From the NCBI GenBank assembly GCA_900543295.1, contig UQQY01000145.1, positions 1 through 5,425 on the forward strand: DNA of 5,425 bases, read 5' to 3'. Source of the stretch: an uncultured Oscillospiraceae bacterium (GTDB lineage Bacteria; Bacillota; Clostridia; Oscillospirales; Ruminococcaceae). Positions 1-4,244 of the stretch are shown piece after piece. Within the stretch, counting starts at the first letter, position 1; each line of letters opens with the position of its first letter. Position numbers and translations under genes: made by a program. The notes under the pieces were generated by a model. The model was given only the letters and a program-made list of their open reading frames with translations, made no database searches and had not been told where the DNA came from.

Positions 1-372
1 CCGTTACTTGATAAGTCCCTTGATTTTTCAACGCAGATAGTTTTATTTTATGAGACATTTTCTAAATCAAAAAAGGATACAACGATTGCAAAACAATTAC
101 TTCGTTCTGAAACAAGTATAGGTGCAAATATAAACGAAGCGGTTTACGGCAATAGTAAGGCAGATTTTATATCGAAACTCCATATTTCTCTCAAAGAAAC
201 AGGCGAAGGTATTTATTGGCTTACTTTACTGAAACGAACAAAATTAATAGAGTATGATTTTGAAAGTTTGCTGGCGTTGGCTGAGAAAATAGGCGTATGC
301 TCATTGCTTCTTCGAATACCGCAAAAGAAAACAAGTGAACTCCCGACGTTTCATAATTCTGCAAACGCATAA
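1..372 (+). CDS. Four-helix-bundle protein (S23 / Avd-like family), 5' end cut by window
   Basis: The frame is open from base 1 to a TAA at 370-372, giving 123 residues without a visible start. The family forms small all-helical bundles that assemble as oligomers. Members include proteins encoded in 23S rRNA intervening sequences and Avd, the accessory protein that binds the reverse transcriptase of diversity-generating retroelements; most free-standing members have no known role. The diagnostic stretch is visible at about residues 34-61: LRSETSIGANINEA, then SKADFISKLHISLKE, followed by a helix with YWLTLL. The start of the visible part (LLDKSLDFSTQIVLFYE) matches the usual first helix, so probably only a few residues are missing. 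The gene is much richer in A and T than the right half of the window. No reverse transcriptase or template/variable repeat is in view, so a retroelement link is only a possibility. Family call fairly sure; function unknown. Confidence 0.8.
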   Translation, partial: PLLDKSLDFSTQIVLFYETFSKSKKDTTIAKQLLRSETSIGANINEAVYGNSKADFISKLHISLKETGEGIYWLTLLKRTKLIEYDFESLLALAEKIGVCSLLLRIPQKKTSELPTFHNSANA

Positions 373-398
373 CATCTTTTTTGTACCCAATAGCCAAA

Positions 399-438
399 CA
401 ATAATCGGCACTGCTTCATGAAGCAGTGCCGATTATTG
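399..438. repeat. Perfect 40-bp palindrome
   Basis: Two 20-base arms meet with no spacer at 418/419; the left arm begins CAATAATCGGCACTGC and the right arm is its exact reverse complement. It lies 26 bases after the stop of the four-helix-bundle gene and 11 bases before the ribosome site of the next gene. As RNA it would form a long hairpin. No T-run follows on the plus strand (GAAAATTTAC), and only TTT follows on the minus strand, so it is not a standard intrinsic terminator. It could end or protect the upstream transcript, or bind a dimeric protein. Confidence 0.85.
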
Positions 439-449
439 AAAATTTACTT

Positions 450-456
450 AGGAGGG
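450..456 (+). promoter_or_regulatory. Ribosome binding site that fixes the start of the small gene at 463
   Basis: AGGAGGG lies six bases before the ATG at 463. An in-frame ATG at 418 exists, but it falls in the centre of the 40-bp palindrome and has no ribosome site, so the 463 start is preferred. Confidence 0.8.
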
Positions 457-462
457 ATCTGT

Positions 463-654
463 ATGCCAGATTACAAGGCTATGTATTATCACTTGGCGGG
501 GCGCATGGCAACCGCTATTGATGCGCTGGAAGCGACCACCAATGCGTTGGTTGACATTACCGAAAAGTTAAAGCTGGCGCAGCAGACCACAGAGGAAATG
601 TTTATTTCCAGTCCTGACGACGATGCGGATTCTCCGGATAACGTTTCAGAGTAA
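463..654 (+). CDS. Small acidic helical protein, 63 residues, function unknown
   Basis: The protein starts MPDYKAMYYHLAGRMATAID and ends in an acidic tail (SSPDDDADSPDNVSE). The middle, about residues 8-48, is predicted by eye to be one or two amphipathic helices (heptad-like A/L/I/M spacing through AIDALEATTNALVDITEKLK and AQQTTEEMF). There is no cysteine, no signal peptide and no membrane segment. The opening DYKxMY and the later AQ..TEE.(F/Y) resemble very small proteins I recall from clostridial prophages and integrative elements, none of which has an assigned role to my knowledge; this is recollection, not a search. The strong ribosome site at 450-456, the codon-like composition and the terminator 56 bases after the stop support a real gene. 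It could be co-transcribed with the upstream four-helix-bundle gene if the palindrome lets polymerase through. Confidence 0.7.
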   Translation: MPDYKAMYYHLAGRMATAIDALEATTNALVDITEKLKLAQQTTEEMFISSPDDDADSPDNVSE

Positions 655-710
655 GAACTGTAATTCGCAAATTGTATAAACAATCATCTATAGTGACAGG
701 ATATTATACG

Positions 711-741
711 TCGGAATGAGTTGCGCTCATTCCGATTTTTT
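711..741 (+). terminator. Intrinsic terminator after the 63-residue gene
   Basis: A 10-bp perfect stem, TCGGAATGAG (711-720) with CTCATTCCGA (726-735), closes a TTGCG loop and is followed by six T residues (736-741). This is a complete Rho-independent terminator and ends the transcript of the left-hand accessory genes. Confidence 0.93.
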
Positions 742-918
742 ATTTTATAAAAATCAGTCACCCGTTTCACTGTTCCTCCTTTTTCACAAAAGGTTACGCT
801 GTGCCTATGCTGTTCGCTTGTAAACGAGCCGTTTACCGCAAGCGGGCTTGCCTTTTCCAGGACGAAGTCTTCCCTTCTTGTATCTTTCGTTTTTATTTCT
901 TTTTGGTTTTTATATAAC
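742..918. other. Gene-free stretch with overlapping inverted repeats
   Basis: No credible gene lies between the terminator at 741 and the promoter at 919. The notable content is at 815-851. CGCTTGTAAACG (815-826) pairs with CGTTTA (830-835) and CAAGCG (839-844) around an AGC loop, with a CCG bulge. A second hairpin, GCAAGC (838-843) with GCTTGC (846-851), reuses the same 3' arm, so the two folds exclude each other. The stretch from about 885 to 918 is T-rich on the plus strand. On the minus strand a short, very basic frame without a start codon ends at 805, possibly a gene remnant. Confidence 0.55.
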
Positions 919-947
919 TTGTATTCCTATCTTGTTCATGGTATAAT
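919..947 (+). promoter_or_regulatory. Promoter for the sugar O-acetyltransferase gene
   Basis: TTGTAT (919-924), a 17-base spacer and a perfect TATAAT (942-947) preceded by TGG, which supplies an extended -10 TGn motif. Transcription would start near 954, leaving a leader of about 70 bases before the ATG at 1023. The -35 box is weak; the extended -10 would compensate. Confidence 0.65.
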
Positions 948-1022
948 TCACAATATCAATGACGATATGCCTGTTTTCTCAACCGCCGCTTCATTTTACC
1001 TATCCGAAAGGAAGTCAATATC

Positions 1023-1637
1023 ATGTCAGAAAGGCCCGAAGTTCCGCTGAATTGTCTGTTTCAAGGCTGCTATAATCCTGCCTTTGAGGAGGAAATACGG
1101 AAAGGCAAGGAGAAATGCTATCGATATAACCAGCTTTGTCCAAACGATTATGCGGCTCAGCGCAAAATCCTTGCAGAGCTGCTTGGAGGTATGGGTGAAA
1201 ATGTTATTTTCACGCCGCCCTTTTGGTGCGACTATGGCTATAATATTACAGTCGGCAACGACTTTTATGCGAACCACAATTTAATTATCACAGACGGGGC
1301 TAAGGTGACGTTTGGCGATAACGTATTTATCGCGCCTAATTGCTGCTTCACCACCGCAGAGCATCCCCTTGATCCGGATCAGAGGAAAGCGGGGCTCGAA
1401 ATCGCAAAGCCGATCACGATCGGAAATAATGTTTGGATCGGCGCCGGCTCTACCATTCTTGCAGGTGTTACCATCGGCGACAATACCGTAATCGGCGCCG
1501 GAAGCGTTGTGAAAAAATCTATTCCAGGCGGCGTTGTGGCGGTCGGCGTTCCCTGCAAGACGCTGAGGAAAATCACTGAAGCGGATAAAACCCGTTATCC
1601 CCTGCACAAATCCCTGGAGAACAGAAACGGACGATGA
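1023..1637 (+). CDS. Maltose/galactoside-type sugar O-acetyltransferase
   Basis: A 204-residue acetyl-CoA-dependent acetyltransferase of the LacA/Maa/NodL group, which puts an acetyl group on a hydroxyl of glucose, maltose or galactosides in the cytoplasm; active enzymes are trimers. About residues 8-57 form the N-terminal maltose-acetyltransferase cap. Residues 60-180 form the left-handed beta-helix, seen as hexapeptide repeats such as VTFGDN, ITIGNN, VWIGAG, VTIGDN and VIGAGS. The expected catalytic histidine is His114 in TTAEHPLD, and Asn84 in YANHN and Trp138 in NVWIG are at their usual places. Length matches LacA (203). The C-terminus ends in a charged tail (HKSLENRNGR). The ATG at 1023 has AAGGAAG (1008-1014) eight bases upstream. 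The gene is monocistronic, from its own promoter to the terminator at 1639. The exact sugar, and so maa versus lacA, cannot be told from sequence. The role may be detoxifying non-metabolised sugars. Confidence 0.93.
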   Translation: MSERPEVPLNCLFQGCYNPAFEEEIRKGKEKCYRYNQLCPNDYAAQRKILAELLGGMGENVIFTPPFWCDYGYNITVGNDFYANHNLIITDGAKVTFGDNVFIAPNCCFTTAEHPLDPDQRKAGLEIAKPITIGNNVWIGAGSTILAGVTIGDNTVIGAGSVVKKSIPGGVVAVGVPCKTLRKITEADKTRYPLHKSLENRNGR

Positions 1638-1638
1638 T

Positions 1639-1686
1639 ATAAAATCAAACGGCACAGCTTGTCTAAACTGTGCCGTTTGATTTTAT
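1639..1686. terminator. Bidirectional terminator between convergent genes
   Basis: A 19-bp perfect stem (1639-1657 with 1668-1686) closes a 10-base loop. The core is CAAACGGCACAG paired with CTGTGCCGTTTG, flanked by AAAAT/ATTTT so that a T-run ends the hairpin on either strand. It begins two bases after the stop of the acetyltransferase gene. It also overlaps the TAA (1683-1685) of the leftward open frame, so it can end transcription from both sides. Confidence 0.9.
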
Positions 1687-1901
1687 TCGATAAACAGCAG
1701 GTGCTTTCCGGTAGTTTGCACCGATTCAATCACAAGAATAACTCCTTCCGTCCGGCTCAAATATCTAAAGGCGTCATCCGCCTCATCGGTAGCTGCAACA
1801 TATTCGCCGCGCCCAAGTACTGATGACCGCAGCAGTTTTAAAGCAGGATGCCAGCATACTCCTGCTATCGTGCGACTTAAAAAGTATCTTAAAACCGAAA
1901 T
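1683..1901 (-). pseudogene. 72-codon in-frame continuation beyond the UAG of the 152-residue gene
   Basis: Directly after the TAG at 1902-1904 the same leftward frame continues with ATT TCG GTT TTA and runs 72 sense codons to a TAA at 1683-1685, inside the shared terminator. The second half reads like real protein: LGRGEYVAATDEADDAFRYL, then SRTEGVILVIES and a hydrophobic end (HLLFIE). There is no ATG, GTG or TTG near its beginning; the only ATG with a nearby AGGAG (at about 1849-1851) is in another frame and stops after 24 codons. Three readings are possible: the 3' part of the upstream gene cut off by a nonsense mutation, a readthrough extension, or the C-terminal remnant of a separate third gene. 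The stop exactly at the terminator argues that this segment is, or was, the true end of the operon's coding sequence. No family recognised. Confidence 0.45.
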
Positions 1902-2360
1902 CTATTTTCGAAGAACCGCTTTTCCGTCCTCCTGGTCAATGTATCCATCCATATCAAAGGCGCCGCTCCAGCTCCTGATTGTAAAACGAAATCCGATCAA
2001 ATACTCCGGCTTATATCCCATTCTGTCGGCAAGTTTTTTTAAAGAAAGATCCTCCAACAGAACAGTTTTAATATCCCCGCCAAAGCACCTCTGATCCCCT
2101 TTATAAAATTCTAAAGCGGCATATTCCTCCGAAAGAAAGTCATCGATGCAGTCCATTAGATCCTCTGCTCTTTCAAAATGTACGTGCTGTGTAGAAAAAG
2201 AAAGCGTATACTCCGCGTAATCCGGTTTGTGTTCTATATATTTCACAGAAATGTCTCCATGATGATATGGATTGACAAGATCCATTCGCTCGCTACAATA
2301 TCTATCCTCCACCGGGATGACATTTAAATCTGCATATCGCTCTTTTAAAAAGGAAAGCAC
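1902..2360 (-). CDS. Uncharacterised 152-residue protein, GTG start
   Basis: I do not recognise the family. The protein begins MLSFLKERYADLNVIPVEDR and appears soluble and alpha/beta, with no signal peptide or membrane segment. Visible landmarks are a His-rich turn (NPYHHGD, about residues 30-36), a likely beta strand pair (ISVKYIEH, AEYTLSFS), an acidic helix (EDLMDCIDDFLSEEYAALEF), a GG turn (CFGGDIK) and an aromatic C-terminal part (FTIRSWSGAFDMDGY). A 172-residue version beginning with TTG at 2420 would overlap the hydrolase gene by 20 bases, but its extra N-terminus (TREERKDRNKDK-like, almost all charged) is simply translated ribosome-site DNA. The GTG at 2360 has AAAAGGAGGA eight bases upstream. 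It lies 40 bases after the hydrolase stop and is probably co-transcribed with it. The frame remains open beyond its UAG stop, so the functional protein may once have been longer. Confidence 0.7.
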   Translation of the reverse strand: MLSFLKERYADLNVIPVEDRYCSERMDLVNPYHHGDISVKYIEHKPDYAEYTLSFSTQHVHFERAEDLMDCIDDFLSEEYAALEFYKGDQRCFGGDIKTVLLEDLSLKKLADRMGYKPEYLIGFRFTIRSWSGAFDMDGYIDQEDGKAVLRK

Positions 2361-2368
2361 CTGTACAT

Positions 2369-2378
2369 TCCTCCTTTT
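2369..2378 (-). promoter_or_regulatory. Ribosome binding site setting the GTG start at 2360
   Basis: On the minus strand AAAAGGAGGA is followed after eight bases by GTG (2358-2360). The ATG just downstream of the AGGAGG is in another frame and reaches a stop after seven codons. This site therefore decides for the GTG. Confidence 0.75.
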
Positions 2379-2400
2379 ATCTTTATTCCTGTCCTTCCGC

Positions 2401-3264
2401 TCACGGGTTTTCTCTGTCAATCCGCATCACACGCCGCAGCCATTCAATACTAAGCTCCGTCCATGTGGCAAGATGCGGGCATATCTCATCCGGATGGCCG
2501 TGCGGCGCCGTCTCATAGGTCGCAAGGGCGGAGGCATGCCGTCCCCATCCATAGGCATGCAGCTCAAACGGAATTCCCGCCTCTGCAAGCGCCGCCGCAA
2601 ACATCAGCGAATGCTCCACCGGCACGACCTCATCCTCTCTTGTATGATACAAAAAGACCGGAGGGGTTTTGTTCGTAACGAGCGTTTCAAGCGAGACCTG
2701 TTCTAACTGCTGTACAGCGGGCGCCTCCGTATGGAAGAGAAAATCGAAGGTCTTCATGTGTACCGGATGATGCGCCGTAACCACCGGATATGCCATTACA
2801 ACGGCGTCCGGACGGTTCTCCTCCGGCGCGAGTGCAAGCGTTTCCGCAAGAAACGGCTCCTGCCAGGAAACGGCCAGATTTCCTGCAAGATGCCCGCCCG
2901 CCGAAAAGCCGCACACGGCGAGCTGATCGGCGCGGACGTTCCACACCTCGGCGTTTCTGCGGATCAGCGCCGCAGCAGCGGAAATCTCCAAAAGCTGCTG
3001 CGGGTACGAAACCGGCGTCAGACTGTATTCCAAAACAAAGGCGTTAAAGCCCGCGGCGAGAAAGCGCAGTGCAATCGGTTCTCCCTCTCTGGTTACGCGC
3101 CAGCGGTATCCGCCGCCCGGACAGATTAAAACGCACGGACGCTTTCTCTCCGGATCAATTCGATCGAAATTATCGGGAAGGTACGTAATCAGCGCAGGCG
3201 ACTGATCCGAAGAAAGGCCCGAAAAGCAGTCGGTCAAAATACAGCGTTCATGGCGCATCGTCAT
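2401..3264 (-). CDS. Alpha/beta-hydrolase, acetyl-xylan-esterase / BD-FAE-like carbohydrate esterase
   Basis: A 287-residue serine hydrolase probably removing acetyl (or similar acyl) groups from sugars or oligosaccharides. Visible elements in order: oxyanion-hole segment PGGGY (49-53); nucleophile elbow GFSAGGH with Ser121; acid in HTREDEVVP, Asp211 of the DxxVP motif; and base in GWGRHASAL, His243. The HTxxDxxVPxxHS and GRHxxxL motifs are typical of the 'alpha/beta hydrolase' group that includes Axe-type and bifunctional feruloyl/acetyl-xylan esterases. There is no signal peptide, so it should act inside the cell. Family members are usually 270-300 residues. The ATG at 3264 is only two bases after AAGGGG; a second in-frame ATG at 3258 is eight bases after it and may be the true start (285 residues). 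The gene leads the leftward operon with the 152-residue protein and is divergent from the EstA-like esterase. The substrate is inferred from the family only. Confidence 0.88.
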   Translation of the reverse strand: MTMRHERCILTDCFSGLSSDQSPALITYLPDNFDRIDPERKRPCVLICPGGGYRWRVTREGEPIALRFLAAGFNAFVLEYSLTPVSYPQQLLEISAAAALIRRNAEVWNVRADQLAVCGFSAGGHLAGNLAVSWQEPFLAETLALAPEENRPDAVVMAYPVVTAHHPVHMKTFDFLFHTEAPAVQQLEQVSLETLVTNKTPPVFLYHTREDEVVPVEHSLMFAAALAEAGIPFELHAYGWGRHASALATYETAPHGHPDEICPHLATWTELSIEWLRRVMRIDRENP

Positions 3265-3297
3265 GTCCCCTTCAGCGTAAAATAAGCGGTTTACTTT

Positions 3298-3326
3298 ATT
3301 CTACAGCACATTCTCCCGCAGCGCAA
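3298..3326 (-). promoter_or_regulatory. Possible promoter for the leftward hydrolase operon
   Basis: On the minus strand TTGCGC (3326-3321), a 17-base spacer and TAGAAT (3303-3298) stand about 34 bases before the ATG at 3264. The -10 matches five of six consensus bases, the -35 only three, so this is the best candidate rather than a firm call. Confidence 0.35.
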
Positions 3327-3360
3327 GCGAAAACGCTCCAAATAACAGCGTGTCCAGACT

Positions 3361-3375
3361 CTTTTCATAGAAAAG
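3361..3375. promoter_or_regulatory. Inverted repeat next to the esterase promoter, possible operator
   Basis: CTTTTC (3361-3366) and GAAAAG (3370-3375) form perfect 6-base arms around ATA, ending three bases before the -35 box at 3379. This placement suits a regulator bound just upstream of RNA polymerase. No regulator gene lies in the window; the identity of any bound protein is unknown and the repeat is short enough to be chance. Confidence 0.3.
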
Positions 3376-3378
3376 GGC

Positions 3379-3407
3379 ATGACAACCGATGCAGACAGGT
3401 ATATAAT
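3379..3407 (+). promoter_or_regulatory. Strong promoter for the EstA-like esterase and probably rarA
   Basis: ATGACA (3379-3384; five of six consensus bases), a 17-base spacer and a perfect TATAAT (3402-3407). The start point would be near 3414, giving a leader of about 45 bases to the ATG at 3458. Confidence 0.8.
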
Positions 3408-3457
3408 AATAAAAACAGCATCGGGCATAAGACCCGCAAAAAAAGGGGAAGAGCATC

Positions 3458-4225
3458 ATGTCAATCTTACGGGCGGATTTTTATTCTGAACAGCTTACCA
3501 TGAACACAAGCGCCATCATTATGCTGCCGGACGACATTCCAAACAGCCGCGCGCGGGTTTTATACCTCCTGCACGGCCTTTCCGACAACTGCACCGGCTG
3601 GATGCGCCTGACGGGCATCGAGCGCTATGCGCGCGAGCGGAAAATGGCGGTCGTCATGCCGGAGGTGCAGCGCAGCTTTTATACCGATATGGCATACGGC
3701 GTAAATTACTTTTCCTACGTCGCAAAGGAACTTCCGCAAAAAATGCGGAAGATGTTCGGCTTTTCTGCAAAGCGGGAAAAGAATATGATCGCAGGCCTTT
3801 CCATGGGCGGCTACGGCGCACTCAAATGCGCGCTCACCTATCCGGAGCAGTATTTTGGCTGCGCGGCCTTCTCTTCGGCCTGCGATATGGAACGCAACTT
3901 CCACGAGCGCTATATCGACGAACAGCGTCAGCGCGAGCTACAGGCAATTTTCGGGCTGGAGCTTCCGCTGCCGGAAAAGGACGATCTGTTCGCGCTGTTG
4001 AAAAAAAGCGCGGACGCGCCGGTCAAGCCGAAATTCTTTATAACCTGCGGTACGGACGACCTGCTCCTGCCGCAGAACCGCAGCTTTAAGGCGGCAATGG
4101 AGGAACTCCCCTACGATCTCACCTATATGGAGTGGAAGGGCGACCACACCTGGGATTTCTGGGACAAATCCATTCTTCTGGCGCTTGAGCTTCTGGCGGA
4201 TCATCGAAAAAAACTTTCACTGTAA
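3458..4225 (+). CDS. EstA-type (tributyrin esterase / esterase D-like) serine esterase
   Basis: A 255-residue alpha/beta-hydrolase of the group that holds lactococcal tributyrin esterase EstA, esterase D / S-formylglutathione hydrolase and related acetyl or feruloyl esterases. It hydrolyses short-chain acyl esters. The strand-turn LYLLHGLSDN (35-44) gives the oxyanion hole; GLSMGGYGA (113-121) carries the nucleophile Ser115; CGTDDLL (197-203) carries the acid, most likely Asp201; GDHTWDFWD (228-236) carries His230. The HTWxxW ending is typical of this family. No signal peptide is present, so a cytoplasmic place is likely. The ATG has AGGGGA (3444-3449) eight bases upstream. It shares a 193-base intergenic region with the divergent hydrolase and is followed 19 bases later by rarA, so the two are probably co-transcribed. 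The true substrate cannot be read from sequence: acetylated sugars fit the neighbourhood, formylglutathione is less likely. Confidence 0.9.
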   Translation: MSILRADFYSEQLTMNTSAIIMLPDDIPNSRARVLYLLHGLSDNCTGWMRLTGIERYARERKMAVVMPEVQRSFYTDMAYGVNYFSYVAKELPQKMRKMFGFSAKREKNMIAGLSMGGYGALKCALTYPEQYFGCAAFSSACDMERNFHERYIDEQRQRELQAIFGLELPLPEKDDLFALLKKSADAPVKPKFFITCGTDDLLLPQNRSFKAAMEELPYDLTYMEWKGDHTWDFWDKSILLALELLADHRKKLSL

Positions 4226-4244
4226 AAGAAATGAGGTAAAGCAT

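Noticed and set aside
418..462. Upstream ATG at 418 as start of the small protein
   Set aside because: It lies at the centre of the perfect palindrome without a ribosome site; the ATG at 463 has AGGAGGG at ideal distance.
1..760. Diversity-generating retroelement
   Set aside because: Only an Avd-like protein is present. No reverse transcriptase, template repeat or variable repeat is visible, and lone family members are common.
805..909. Minus-strand open frame, about 35 codons, strongly basic (ERYKKGRLRPGKGKPACGKR)
   Set aside because: It has no start codon, a stop immediately upstream (910-912) and no ribosome site, and much of it is the inverted-repeat region. It may be a decayed C-terminus of a mobile-element gene, but I cannot name one.
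1281..1655. Minus-strand 124-codon frame across the acetyltransferase gene
   Set aside because: It is a shadow of the hexapeptide-repeat coding strand; it also runs through the terminator and has no ribosome site.
2361..2420. TTG at 2420 as start of the leftward 152-residue protein
   Set aside because: It would overlap the hydrolase gene and the added residues are translated ribosome-site sequence; the GTG at 2360 follows AAAAGGAGGA correctly.
2272..2706. Plus-strand 144-codon frame opposite the hydrolase and the 152-residue gene
   Set aside because: The translation is low-complexity and Arg-rich, spans two real genes on the other strand and has no expression signals.
3422..3447. Small hairpin CGGG/CCCG followed by an A-run in the esterase leader
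   Set aside because: The stem is only four base pairs and the run is A, not T, on the transcribed strand; it is neither a terminator nor a recognisable riboswitch.
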